Source: Marinobacter mobilis (GTDB lineage: Bacteria; Pseudomonadota; Gammaproteobacteria; Pseudomonadales; Oleiphilaceae). From it: a stretch of 64,000 nt of DNA. Made by a program: the position numbers and the translations under genes. Where the stretch lies: the NCBI RefSeq assembly GCF_900106945.1, contig NZ_FNNE01000009.1, forward strand, positions 62,001 to 126,000, read 5' to 3'. Below are positions 8,134 through 17,539 of this stretch, piece after piece (the first letter of the stretch is position 1; each line of letters starts with the position of its first letter). Below the pieces are notes generated by a model. It was not told the DNA's origin, made no database searches, and saw nothing but the letters and a program-made list of their open reading frames with translations.

Positions 8134-11100
8134 TCAGGCCTCCCCGCCCTGTTTTACCGCCAGCCACAGGGGGCGATACAAGACGTCTGCCCAGTGGCGA
8201 AACTCGCCATTGGCCATTAACGCGTCAAAGTCAGGGAAGGCGCGCCGCAAGGCCGGGCGCTGATCCACCTCGCCCTTGGTATTGAAACCTCCCTCATAGG
8301 CCGCACGGGCTTCCGAGAGCGCTTTGTCCTCATCCTTGTCGACCCACGCCAGCCAGGCAAAGGCAGTATTCGGCGCAATTGCCAGGGGGCTTTCGAGACT
8401 GGAGAGCCAACCCGAAAGGAGCGATGTCAGGTGCTCGGCGGCCACCTCGGCCGGCAATGGCGGAAACATCATTTTACCGACCTTGCTCAAGAGAATTGTC
8501 GTGCAGGGATCAGAGTTCAGCAGACACGCCGCCAGGTGCCTGATCCACGGCGTCAGCGCCGGGCCCCAGCGATAGCGTTTACGGCCGTCGACCAGATTAC
8601 TGCTTGAGACGGTGATACAGGCCCGCCCGCCTGTCGGCGACTGTCGTACGCCGCCAACCCAGTCCTCAACCGACACTGGCTGGTCGTGAACCGTCACATC
8701 AAACCGGAACAACTGGAGATCCATCGCGTCCGGGAACTGACGCAGCGATTCCTGATAACGCTGATACAGCTCAGGGAGATCCAGCCCAACCTGTTGCTGA
8801 AGCACCTGACCAATACCGCCCTGGGGAAAGTCCCCTCTGGCCGCCTGACGCTGAATGATTCCATTCAGGCGGTTTCGCAAAACGGAGCCATCTTGGTCCG
8901 AAAAGTCCTGCTCCGCAGTGTTCCCGCCTTCGCCCCGGTCGTTGCCGAGTAACGCTTCACGTATAAGTTCGTCGGTCAGTTTCCACCGTTCGAGACCATC
9001 AAGCACAAAGGGTTCATCGTCACAAAGCGGTTCTTCCAGCTCTGAAAAACGGATGCCCAACCGCTGCTGGAAAAAGCACTCGACCGGCGAACGGAGAAAG
9101 CCGCCCAGTGCCGCAAGCGTGAGCGGTTCCTCCAGCAGATACGCGGGCCGGGTTCCGTCAAGACCGCCCGTTCCCTTGGCCACTGATTCGCGAGGCGCAT
9201 GCGCTGCCCGCCACTCCTTGGCAAAGGTGAACAGCCCCCCCGATTCCGGGCCATTGGGGAAATAACGGGGGCTGAACGGCTGCAGCGGGTGAACCGTGGT
9301 CAGGTGCTCCGTCAGGCTGGCACCGGCAGGCTCCAGAGGCCGAATCGTGTCCAGATGATCCTGTAGCTGAGCCACCAATACCGAGGGTGGCCGCTCAGAA
9401 TTGTCATTAATACTTCGGCCTACCCAACTGATATAAAGCTGGTTTCTAGAAGAAAGAAACGCTTCCAGGAAGAGGTACCGATCATCTTCCCGGCGCGAAC
9501 GGTCGCCTGGACGGTAGTCGTCAGCCATCAGATCGAAATCTACTGGAGACTGGCTGCGGGGGTATTCGCCGTCACTCATTCCCAACAGGCAAATACGCTT
9601 GAATGGAATGGCTCGCATCGGCATGAGCGTAGCAAAATTCACTTTTCCGGCGAGGAAACGCTGGCTGAGGCCGCCTTTCTCCAGCCCGGAAAGCCAGACT
9701 TCGCGGACAATCTGCAGTGGTAACACCTCCTCCTCCAGCCCTCCGGTACGGCACGCCTCAATCCACTTCTCCACTACCTGCTCAAGGTGAGAAAACACCA
9801 GGGTATCGTCATCCTCCAGATTAACGAAGAAACCCTCCCGCATTGCGGTCAGCATGTCGGCCCACTCCAGCGGTTGCCTCGCCGTCTGAAGCGATTGCCA
9901 AAGTTCAGCCAACCGCCGTAAAAACAGCTCAAGCTGACCTGCAAGCCTGCTTTCAAGCCCACCGACCTCGCCGTAGGGCTCAATGCCCTGCCAAGCCTCG
10001 CCGTCACCCACCGCATAGCCCAGCAACATTCGCCGCAGACCGAACAGCCAGGTGTTCTGTTCCATCCCCTCAGGCAGCTCATGGCAAGCACGATGGGCGC
10101 CATCCAGCCCCCATCGAATATTGGCCCCGTGAATCCACTGGTGCAGTTGCGGCAGATCGCTTTCTTCAAGTCCGAACCGTTGCCGCAACGCGGGAACATC
10201 GAGCAGGTCGAGTATATCGCTCACTGCAAGTCGGGATTCCGGTAACGACAGCAGCTTCTCCAGAGCAATCAAGGCCGGCAGCTTATGGCGCTGCCCCTGG
10301 TCGGAGACGGTAAAAGGAATGTAACGGGGATCTTGCGGATCAAGCTGGCCGAACACCGCCTGAATGTGGGGCGTATAGCTGTCGATGTCCGGCACCATCA
10401 CAATGATGTCCTGGGGTCGGAGGTCCGGATCCACCTCAAAAGCGGCCAGTAACTGGTCGTGGAGAACCTCGACCTCCCGTTGGGCACTGTGGCAGCTATG
10501 AAAGACGATGGAGTCGTCAATCTGATCCAGCGCCATGGTGCGGGTTGCCTCGCTGACCGGGCGCAGGTTGAGGATATCGTCCTGAATCGCCATCAGCAGG
10601 TTGGGCGCCTGGTGCTGGCTCCCAACACCGGCTTCATGTTCATCCCAGGGTGGCCGAAACAGGTCAATAGACTCGAAACAGTGGCGATAGCTGCTCTGAT
10701 CGTCGTACTCATCGAGCAAGCGAATGTAATCCCGACCCTGCTTTCCCCAAGCCGCCAGCAAAGGATGGGCATGGAGGTGCAGGTTATTGTCATTCAACAC
10801 GTCCGGCATATCGTTGCGTTGCAGGCCCCGTTTCCGGGATGCCCGCAACAACTCCCGGTCTTCGACGATGTCGGCCCAAAAATATTTGCAGGGGTTGTGC
10901 ACGCACAGCAGTACCTGCATGCACTGCCCCAGCAGGCTCAACACTTCAAGCGTCTGTTGGGGGAGTGAAGAAACCCCAAATACCACCAGGCGTCTGGGCA
11001 GCCCCCGGGGCCGGTTCCTGGCCGTGAGCGTGGACGCTGCCGCCAGGAACCGGTGGTGGATATCAGCGCGGCTATCGCCAGAATCGTTGTTGGGCTTTGT

Positions 11101-11805
11101 CTCAATATCAGCGACCAGCCGCCGCCAAAGTTCGGCCTGCCACTGCTGCTCTTGCGGCAGAGGGCGTTCCTGGTTTCCACGCATGCGGATCACATCGCGA
11201 TGCTGGCGCCAGCCTTCAAGCCAGTCCGCCCGATAGACCTGATACTGGTCGAACAGGTCAGCGATGCGCTCCGCCAGCTGATAGCGGCGGCGATCGGACT
11301 CTTCGCCTGCAAGAAATCGAGCCAGGGAATCAAACACCGGCTCGGATACCAGATCAGGCAGAATGCGGTAGAGGCGCCAGACCAACTGATCCTTGTCGTA
11401 CGGCGACTGGGTAGCAACAACGTCATCTCCGAGCACCGCCCGGTACGCCTGCCAAAGAAAGCGCGAAGGCAACGAGAACTTCATTGCCGCTGCAATACCC
11501 AGTCCTGCCATCTCGGAGTCGTCATCATCCCTGGCCAGCGCGAGCTTGAGCCACTGCGCTATACCGTTCGAATGAACAAGAAACACTTCGTCATCCAGCG
11601 CCCCCAAGGGATAGTTGCGAATAACTTCAACAACCAGCGAACGCAGGTCCTCAAGGCGATTGGCGTGGATCACCTGAAAACCGACGGGCAACGATGGTGT
11701 GTCAGCCGAAGCCAACGGTTTCCCTTGGGGGGATTGGAGCATAGTGAACAACATCCTGGCGGTGATGACGGTCGGGAGCATAGCCTTACCCGACACCGTA
11801 TCCAA
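8134..11805 (-). CDS. recC: Exodeoxyribonuclease V gamma subunit RecC
   Basis: RecC is the scaffold of RecBCD that splits the duplex and reads Chi; its helicase-like and nuclease-like domains are inactive. The family start is recognisable in FQVIHANRLEDLRSLVVEVI, matching the E. coli opening, where RecC begins almost directly with this strand. The first ~45 residues here are therefore extra, and the true start may be an internal ATG such as that of MLQSPQGK. Further family blocks include VHSNGIAQWLKLALA, FPLPSRFLW-like helices and PMRAIPFKRICLLGMSDGEYP. At up to 1223 residues it is about 100 longer than E. coli RecC. It is the first gene of the recCBD operon. Confidence 0.93.
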   Translation of the reverse strand: MDTVSGKAMLPTVITARMLFTMLQSPQGKPLASADTPSLPVGFQVIHANRLEDLRSLVVEVIRNYPLGALDDEVFLVHSNGIAQWLKLALARDDDDSEMAGLGIAAAMKFSLPSRFLWQAYRAVLGDDVVATQSPYDKDQLVWRLYRILPDLVSEPVFDSLARFLAGEESDRRRYQLAERIADLFDQYQVYRADWLEGWRQHRDVIRMRGNQERPLPQEQQWQAELWRRLVADIETKPNNDSGDSRADIHHRFLAAASTLTARNRPRGLPRRLVVFGVSSLPQQTLEVLSLLGQCMQVLLCVHNPCKYFWADIVEDRELLRASRKRGLQRNDMPDVLNDNNLHLHAHPLLAAWGKQGRDYIRLLDEYDDQSSYRHCFESIDLFRPPWDEHEAGVGSQHQAPNLLMAIQDDILNLRPVSEATRTMALDQIDDSIVFHSCHSAQREVEVLHDQLLAAFEVDPDLRPQDIIVMVPDIDSYTPHIQAVFGQLDPQDPRYIPFTVSDQGQRHKLPALIALEKLLSLPESRLAVSDILDLLDVPALRQRFGLEESDLPQLHQWIHGANIRWGLDGAHRACHELPEGMEQNTWLFGLRRMLLGYAVGDGEAWQGIEPYGEVGGLESRLAGQLELFLRRLAELWQSLQTARQPLEWADMLTAMREGFFVNLEDDDTLVFSHLEQVVEKWIEACRTGGLEEEVLPLQIVREVWLSGLEKGGLSQRFLAGKVNFATLMPMRAIPFKRICLLGMSDGEYPRSQSPVDFDLMADDYRPGDRSRREDDRYLFLEAFLSSRNQLYISWVGRSINDNSERPPSVLVAQLQDHLDTIRPLEPAGASLTEHLTTVHPLQPFSPRYFPNGPESGGLFTFAKEWRAAHAPRESVAKGTGGLDGTRPAYLLEEPLTLAALGGFLRSPVECFFQQRLGIRFSELEEPLCDDEPFVLDGLERWKLTDELIREALLGNDRGEGGNTAEQDFSDQDGSVLRNRLNGIIQRQAARGDFPQGGIGQVLQQQVGLDLPELYQRYQESLRQFPDAMDLQLFRFDVTVHDQPVSVEDWVGGVRQSPTGGRACITVSSSNLVDGRKRYRWGPALTPWIRHLAACLLNSDPCTTILLSKVGKMMFPPLPAEVAAEHLTSLLSGWLSSLESPLAIAPNTAFAWLAWVDKDEDKALSEARAAYEGGFNTKGEVDQRPALRRAFPDFDALMANGEFRHWADVLYRPLWLAVKQGGEA

Positions 11806-12094
11806 ACATTACTGTTTTTCACAGGGTTACCGGTTTATTCCGCTCAACAATACTACACCCGCAGATGAGACGGACTGATAACGCTGACTCTATCGTCGTT
11901 GACGTAAGCGACAGGGCTTGTCGTCTATAGTCAAAATTGTGGCGTAAAAATCCCTTTGCCTTGGCGTGTTTGGTCAAAAGGTTACGGGACATAACCGCTA
12001 CAATCGATTGGGTCCCATTTTAGGGGATCACCAGCAGGTCTGTTATCCGAACTGAACTCCTGTTGGTCGCCAATATAATAAAGGAGCTTCAGGT

Positions 12095-13699
12095 ATGCGA
12101 CGCTGGAATGGCTGGGGAGATGATCAATTTGCACTGGAACTGCCCGCAGAGGGGCAACAGTTCCTGGCCGACCGAATCGGTGAAGCCACCCCGCTGGCGG
12201 ATGCCACTCTGGAATCCGTATGCGCACAGGTTCCGGATTCTCGCCTGGCACCTCACCCGCTGATTGATACCGGAGCAGAGATCCGGGTCCGCCACGCCCG
12301 CGGCCAAAGCCTGTGCGACTGGCTGGCCATGCGAAGCGGGCATTTCGGGGTATTTCCGGATGGCGTTGCACTGCCTGAAACCAGTGAGGATGTTCGTACT
12401 TTGCTGGCCTACGCCCAGGCAAATGATGTCAAGGTCATCCCCTACGGCGGCGGTACAAGCGTTGCCGGCCATATCACGCCCCTGGCGGATGCCCGTCCGG
12501 TGCTGACCGTCAGTCTTGCCGCCATGAACCGGTTAATCGATATTGATACCGACAGCCAGATTGCAACCTTCGGCGCCGGCACCCCCGGCCCTCTCGTGGA
12601 ATCCCAGTTGCGGGCTGAAGGCTACACACTCGGTCATTTTCCACAATCCTTTGAGCTGTCTACCATCGGTGGCTGGGTCGCCAGCCGGTCCAGCGGCCAG
12701 CAATCCCTGCGCTATGGCCGTATCGAGCAACTCTATGCCGGTGGTCGTATCGAAACCCTCAGGGGCTCTCTGGATATTCCCACTATTCCCGCATCCAGCG
12801 CCGGCCCCGATGTCCGAGAGATGGTCCTGGGATCGGAAGGCCGGATAGGCATCATCACGGAAGTCAAAGTACGGGTAACCCGTCTGCCCGAGCAGGAAAG
12901 CTTCCACGTGGTGTTTTTCCCGACTTGGGCGCAAGCCAGGGATGCCGCGCGCGAGCTGGTTCAGAATCGGCTCCAGCTTTCCATGCTACGCCTCAGTAAT
13001 GCCGTCGAAACCGAAACACAGCTGGCCCTTGCCGGCCACCCCGGACAAATTCGTCTGCTGGAGAAGTTCCTCGCATTCCGGGGCGCCGGTGATAAGAAGT
13101 GCATGATGACCTTCGGTGTAACCGGCACCCGGCATCAGTGTCGGCATGCCCTCAGCGAAGCCCGCAAACATTGCTCTGCCTACGATGGCGTCTATACCGG
13201 CAAATACCTTGGTGCGAAATGGGCTGAGAAACGGTTCACCATGCCCTACCTTCGGGAAGCTCTTTGGCAAATGGGCTATGCCGTCGACACATTAGAAACC
13301 GCCACTGACTGGGACAACGTCGATGCGCTTCTCGGCAAGATTGAAGACAATCTGCGCCAGGGCCTTACTGACGATGGTGAACGCCTGCACGTGTTTACCC
13401 ACTTGTCCCATTTCTACGGTCAGGGATGCAGCATCTACACCAGCTACGTTTTCCGCACCGCGGATAACTATGAGGACACCTTGGCACGCTGGCAGCGCCT
13501 CAAGCAAAGCACCTCCCGCATCATTGTTGAAAACGGCGGGACCATCAGTCACCAACACGGTGTTGGCAAAGATCACGCTCCCTTCCTTGAGGTTGAAAAG
13601 GGTGAACTTGGCATGGCAGCCATCAGCGGCCTGTGCCAGATCTTTGACCCGGAAGGACGCCTGAACCCTGGCACCCTGATTCAGCCCATCAACAAATAA
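12095..13699 (+). CDS. FAD-binding oxidase of the alkyl-DHAP synthase (AGPS) family
   Basis: The 534-residue product has the vanillyl-alcohol-oxidase-type FAD fold: PYGGGTSVAGH at 116-126 binds the diphosphate, and HFPQSFELSTIGGWVASR at 181-198 is the block most characteristic of AGPS. It opens RRWNGWGDD, like the eukaryotic enzyme, which swaps the acyl group of acyl-DHAP for a fatty alcohol in ether-lipid synthesis. The C-terminal active-site triplet HHH of AGPS is HQH here (486-488, in SHQHGVGK). An AAGGAG at 12080-12085 supports the start. The gene leads an operon with a glycerol-3-phosphate dehydrogenase and an FGGY kinase, an arrangement recalled from Pseudomonas (PA3026-PA3024). Family membership is clear; substrate and direction of reaction are not. 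Confidence 0.82.
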   Translation: MRRWNGWGDDQFALELPAEGQQFLADRIGEATPLADATLESVCAQVPDSRLAPHPLIDTGAEIRVRHARGQSLCDWLAMRSGHFGVFPDGVALPETSEDVRTLLAYAQANDVKVIPYGGGTSVAGHITPLADARPVLTVSLAAMNRLIDIDTDSQIATFGAGTPGPLVESQLRAEGYTLGHFPQSFELSTIGGWVASRSSGQQSLRYGRIEQLYAGGRIETLRGSLDIPTIPASSAGPDVREMVLGSEGRIGIITEVKVRVTRLPEQESFHVVFFPTWAQARDAARELVQNRLQLSMLRLSNAVETETQLALAGHPGQIRLLEKFLAFRGAGDKKCMMTFGVTGTRHQCRHALSEARKHCSAYDGVYTGKYLGAKWAEKRFTMPYLREALWQMGYAVDTLETATDWDNVDALLGKIEDNLRQGLTDDGERLHVFTHLSHFYGQGCSIYTSYVFRTADNYEDTLARWQRLKQSTSRIIVENGGTISHQHGVGKDHAPFLEVEKGELGMAAISGLCQIFDPEGRLNPGTLIQPINK

Positions 13700-13715
13700 G
13701 AAACGGAGGCTCCCC

Positions 13716-15347
13716 ATGCGCCAACCGGCCCGGATGGATGCCCTTGCTGCCTTGAGAGATGGCGCCCTGGCATTTGACCTCATAGTGATAGGCGGCGGTA
13801 TCACGGGTGCCGGCATCGCTCGCGAAGCGGCTGCCGGCGGGTTACGAACCCTGCTGGTGGAACAGCGGGACTTTGCCTGGGGAACGTCGAGCCGCTCATC
13901 GAAAATGGTTCACGGCGGGCTCCGTTATCTCGGTAGCGGCCAGTTCCGTCTGACCCGTGATGCCGTTCGGGAACGCCAGCGGCTTCTGGAAGAGGTTCCC
14001 GGTCTGGTGCGCCCGCTGCAGTTCCTCATGCCTCATTACCGGCGACAGTTTCCGGGCCCCTGGTTGTTTGGCCTGCTCCTGGCTGTCTACGACCGGCTTG
14101 CAGGCCGCCGTTCCCGCCGCCGTCTCAATGCCGCCGAAACCCTCAACTGGGTGCCGGGCTTACGTACCCAGAACCTGGTGGGTGCCAGCGGCTTCCTCGA
14201 TGCTGTCACCGACGATGCCAGACTGGTGCAGCGGATTCTTGAAGAAGCAAGAAACTCCGGGGCCTGGTGCCTTAACTATCTCAAGGCCAGCGTCGGACCT
14301 GCCAATGGAGGCAAGAGGACCGTAACCCTCACCGACACGTCCGGGCCACAGGTTAAGAGTTTTGAGCTGTCTGCCCCCGTCATTGTGAATGCAACCGGCG
14401 CCTGGGCGAGTGAGGTCGATCCCGGGGATGGGCAATCGCAACGAAGCATCCGTCCGTTACGCGGCAGTCACCTGGTACTCCCTTATGAAAGCCTGCCGGT
14501 ATCGTGCTCAGTGTCACTGCTGCACCCTGAAGATCGTCGTCCGGTATTCGCGTTCCCCTGGCACGGCATGACGGTTCTGGGGACCACCGATCTTGATCAT
14601 CCCGCGCCCCTGGACCTCGAGCCCCGGATTACCGAGGGAGAACTGGAATATCTGCTGAAGATCTCGTCGACACTGTTTCCCGGCCGCCAGATTACCCGCA
14701 ACGAGATTGTTGCGACCTGGGCCGGGGTGCGCCCGGTGGTCAGTGAAGGCCCGGGCAAGGCGCCCTCAAAAGAAAACCGCGAACACGTGATCTGGGATCA
14801 TCAGGGACTGGTCAACGTCGCCGGCGGTAAGCTGACCACCTATCGGCTGATTGCCCGGCAGATCCTCGAGCAGTGCCGCCCTTACCTGACGCATCTGCAA
14901 CTGCCGGACGATGCTCTGCCCGGCTTCTCCCCCCCGCCATCCGCGGACCAAGCCGGCGGACAACGTCCCAATAGCATCCCGCACAATGACTGGCGCAAAC
15001 TCCAGGGGAGCTATGGCCCTGCGTTGGCGAAAGTGCTCGAGTCCGGTGAACCGCTGAAGATACCCGGAACCGACACCTACTGGTGTGAACTGATCTGGGC
15101 CGCCGCTAACACCGATGTCATTCACCTGGATGACCTGATGCTCCGACGCACCCGTCTCGGTCTGATGCTCCCCAACGGGGCCAGTGAGCTGCTGGATCTT
15201 ATTGAAAAAGCCTGCAGCGCCGCATTGGGCTGGGACAAGGCCGCCTGGGTGAAAGAGCGCGAACGATACCTGGCCATCTGGCGTGAAAACTACTCTCTGC
15301 CTTCCTCTGACACTACAGCTCCGGAGGCACCGCATGGCGCAGTCTGA
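13716..15347 (+). CDS. FAD-dependent glycerol-3-phosphate dehydrogenase (GlpD/GlpA family)
   Basis: The 543-residue product has the FAD motif IGGGITGAG (25-33) and the family block SRSSKMVHGGLRYLGSGQF. It also has the core FPWHGMTVLGTTD and a C-terminal domain of the GlpD type. Members oxidise sn-glycerol-3-phosphate to dihydroxyacetone phosphate at the membrane and pass electrons to quinone. The gene starts 16 bp after the AGPS-like gene, with a GGAGG just before the ATG, and overlaps the kinase gene by 14 bp. It has no glpF, glpR or canonical glpK beside it. I infer a paralogue serving this operon and not the housekeeping GlpD, so glpD is not assigned as a symbol. Confidence 0.85.
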   Translation: MRQPARMDALAALRDGALAFDLIVIGGGITGAGIAREAAAGGLRTLLVEQRDFAWGTSSRSSKMVHGGLRYLGSGQFRLTRDAVRERQRLLEEVPGLVRPLQFLMPHYRRQFPGPWLFGLLLAVYDRLAGRRSRRRLNAAETLNWVPGLRTQNLVGASGFLDAVTDDARLVQRILEEARNSGAWCLNYLKASVGPANGGKRTVTLTDTSGPQVKSFELSAPVIVNATGAWASEVDPGDGQSQRSIRPLRGSHLVLPYESLPVSCSVSLLHPEDRRPVFAFPWHGMTVLGTTDLDHPAPLDLEPRITEGELEYLLKISSTLFPGRQITRNEIVATWAGVRPVVSEGPGKAPSKENREHVIWDHQGLVNVAGGKLTTYRLIARQILEQCRPYLTHLQLPDDALPGFSPPPSADQAGGQRPNSIPHNDWRKLQGSYGPALAKVLESGEPLKIPGTDTYWCELIWAAANTDVIHLDDLMLRRTRLGLMLPNGASELLDLIEKACSAALGWDKAAWVKERERYLAIWRENYSLPSSDTTAPEAPHGAV

Positions 15348-16896
15348 CCCTCTCATTCTGGCAATCGACAACGGCACCCAAAGTGTTCGCGCGCTGTTGT
15401 TTGATAGCTGCGGCCATCTGGTCGGCAAGGGCAAGCAGGAAATTGAACCTTACTTTTCCGAACAGCCGGGCTGGGCAGAACAGCATCCAGAGTATTTCTG
15501 GGAGCAACTTGGCAAGGCCTGCCAACGGCTGTGGTCATCGACGGATATTCGTCCGGATCAGGTCGCCGGTATCACCGTCACCACCCAGCGCGGAACCGTG
15601 ATTAACCTGGACAGCGACGGCAAGCCCCTGCGTCCGGCCATCACCTGGCTCGACCAGCGTCATGCCCGGGTCGACGGCCCCCTCAAAGGTCCCTGGGGCT
15701 GGCTGTTCAAGACGTTACGCCTGGAGGAGACCATTGAGCGCTTCAGGGAGAAGACCCAGGCCAACTGGATTGCCCAGAACCAACCGGACATCTGGGCCAA
15801 TACGGCTCACTACCTGCTGTTGTCCGGATACCTGAATTATCGGCTGACCGGGGAGTTTCGCGATTCCACCGGCAGCCAGGTTGGTTATCTCCCCTTTGAC
15901 TACAAGAACCAGCGCTGGGCTTCGCCCAGGGACTTCAAGTGGCAGGCAATGCCGGTGACCCGAGACATGCTTCCGGATCTCGTTCAGCCAGGCGAAACCA
16001 TTGGTCACCTTCATGCTGAAGCCGCCAGCCATCTCGGAGTTCCGCAGGGGTTGCCAGTTATCGCAGCCGCTTCCGACAAAGCGTGTGAAATTCTGGGCTC
16101 CGGTGGACTCACGCCTGATGTTGGCTGTATGAGCTATGGCACCACCGCCACCATCAACACCACCAGCAGGCGTTATGTCGAACCAACCCGCTTCATGCCA
16201 CCGTACCCTTCAGCCCTACCCGGTCACTACTCCACTGAGGTGATGATCTATCGGGGATTCTGGATGGTCAGCTGGTTCAAGCAGCAGTTCGGGCTGCGGG
16301 AGCAAAAACTTGCAGAGGCTCGGGGCATTGAGCCGGAAGCGTTGTTCGATGAGCTGGTCGATTCGGTGCCGGCAGGATCCATGGGCCTGATGCTGCAGCC
16401 TTACTGGTCGCCAGGGGTACGAAACCCGGGGCCAGAGGCAAAAGGTTCGATCATTGGATTTGGCGACGTCCACACCCGCGCCCATCTCTATCGCGCCATT
16501 CTCGAAGGGCTTGCCTACGCCCTGCGCGAAGGCAAGGAGCGCATCGAAAAGCGTAGCGGGCAGAAAATACGCAGGCTGCGGGTCGCCGGGGGCGGTTCTC
16601 AGAGCAACGCCGCCATGCAGCTGACCGCCGATATCTTCGGGTTACCGGCCGAGCGCCCTCACACCTATGAAACCTCGGGCCTTGGTGCAGCGATTGATGC
16701 AGCAGTCGGCCTGAAACTTCATCCGGATTTCGCCACTGCAGTGGCAAAAATGACCCGGGTTGGCGACACTTTTTACCCAAACCCAGAGACCAGCGCGCTC
16801 TACAACCGGCTGTATCGGGAGGTTTACCTGGACATGTATCCCAGGCTGCAGCCGCTGTATCACAAAATCCGGAACATCACGGGGTACCCGAAGTAG
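15334..16896 (+). CDS. FGGY-family carbohydrate kinase
   Basis: The 520-residue product has the ASKHA phosphate-1 loop AIDNGTQSVRALLFD near its N-terminus and WLDQRHARVDG, typical of FGGY kinases. The adenosine-binding segment RRLRVAGGGSQSNAAMQLTA and the C-terminal GLGAAIDAAVG follow. The family phosphorylates glycerol, pentuloses and related polyols. I cannot read the substrate from sequence, but the operon partners suggest glycerol or a glycerol derivative. The ATG at 15334, preceded by GGAGG at 15322-15326, is preferred over an in-frame ATG 51 bp upstream inside the dehydrogenase gene. That gives a 14-bp overlap with the upstream gene and implies coupled translation. A strong terminator follows at 16943. 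Confidence 0.85.
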   Translation: MAQSDPLILAIDNGTQSVRALLFDSCGHLVGKGKQEIEPYFSEQPGWAEQHPEYFWEQLGKACQRLWSSTDIRPDQVAGITVTTQRGTVINLDSDGKPLRPAITWLDQRHARVDGPLKGPWGWLFKTLRLEETIERFREKTQANWIAQNQPDIWANTAHYLLLSGYLNYRLTGEFRDSTGSQVGYLPFDYKNQRWASPRDFKWQAMPVTRDMLPDLVQPGETIGHLHAEAASHLGVPQGLPVIAAASDKACEILGSGGLTPDVGCMSYGTTATINTTSRRYVEPTRFMPPYPSALPGHYSTEVMIYRGFWMVSWFKQQFGLREQKLAEARGIEPEALFDELVDSVPAGSMGLMLQPYWSPGVRNPGPEAKGSIIGFGDVHTRAHLYRAILEGLAYALREGKERIEKRSGQKIRRLRVAGGGSQSNAAMQLTADIFGLPAERPHTYETSGLGAAIDAAVGLKLHPDFATAVAKMTRVGDTFYPNPETSALYNRLYREVYLDMYPRLQPLYHKIRNITGYPK

Positions 16897-16942
16897 CGCC
16901 TGACATCAGCCTAAAGGCTGGTCACGCGAATGCTTTCCCAAT

Positions 16943-16978
16943 AAAAAAGGCTCCTGGACGAATCCGGGAGCCTTTTTT
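16943..16978. terminator. Bidirectional rho-independent terminator
   Basis: The stem GGCTCCTGG/CCGGGAGCC with a 6-nt loop is flanked by A6 on the left and T6 on the right, so it can stop transcription from both sides. It ends the AGPS-dehydrogenase-kinase operon on the plus strand and can end the pgsA-tRNA transcript on the minus strand. The remaining sequence to the tRNA at 17174 shows nothing else recognisable. Confidence 0.9.
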
Positions 16979-17173
16979 ATTGGGGCCGCCTTGGGGTGTC
17001 AGCCTCCAAATTGGTCAGACACGCCAATCGCAGGCAAAAGCCCGCCAGCTCAACACTGAACTGTATCAGTGAAAGCAGTGCGTAACGGGATCGAAAGCAA
17101 TAAAGAATATTCGCAGCCTTTTCTGACCTACGAAACCTGAGGCCAGCCGCTACTTGATAACTTGAGGAAAAAA

Positions 17174-17247
17174 TGGAGGCGCGGGTCGGAATCGAACCGG
17201 CGTACACGGAGTTGCAGTCCGCTGCATAACCACTCTGCCACCGCGCC
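17174..17247 (-). tRNA. tRNA-Cys (anticodon GCA)
   Basis: The reverse strand gives a 74-nt cloverleaf: acceptor GGCGCGG pairing with CCGCGCC, D-arm, anticodon arm with CT-GCA-AC, T-arm containing GGTTCGATTCC, and an encoded CCA end. It closely resembles E. coli cysT. It follows pgsA and tRNA-Gly, as in the E. coli uvrC-pgsA-glyW-cysT order. No tRNA-Leu (leuZ in E. coli) follows here. Confidence 0.96.
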
Positions 17248-17345
17248 GGGAAAAGTCCGAAGTAAATAAGGGGACTTTTATGCTCTCAGGTGGACTGTGA
17301 GAGACTTGATACTGCTTTCCATTCCGGGCGAACCGGAGAGGAAAT

Positions 17346-17421
17346 TGGAGCGGGAAACGAGATTCGAACTCGCGACCCCAACCTTGGCAAGGTTGTGCTC
17401 TACCAACTGAGCTATTCCCGC
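17346..17421 (-). tRNA. tRNA-Gly (anticodon GCC)
   Basis: The reverse strand gives a 76-nt cloverleaf: acceptor GCGGGAA, D-arm TAGCTCAGTTGGTAGAGC, anticodon loop CTTGCCAAG, T-arm GCGAGTTCGAATCTCGT and an encoded CCA end. It lies between pgsA and tRNA-Cys and is probably processed from the same transcript. Confidence 0.97.
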
Positions 17422-17539
17422 TCTGAATCACTGCGACTTGCTGTTGCTGTCGAAGTGGCGCATATATTAATGGATCGAGCTGAAGAGTCAACCCCTTTTT
17501 TACTAAAAACTTACCCGTAACTACTTGATTATTCTTTGA

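Noticed and set aside
17000..17173. A tRNA-Leu expected by analogy with the E. coli glyW-cysT-leuZ cluster
   Set aside because: No class II tRNA with a Leu anticodon can be folded from this stretch on either strand.
16977..17207. 76-codon open frame on the minus strand downstream of tRNA-Cys
   Set aside because: It begins inside the tRNA-Cys gene and encodes nothing recognisable.
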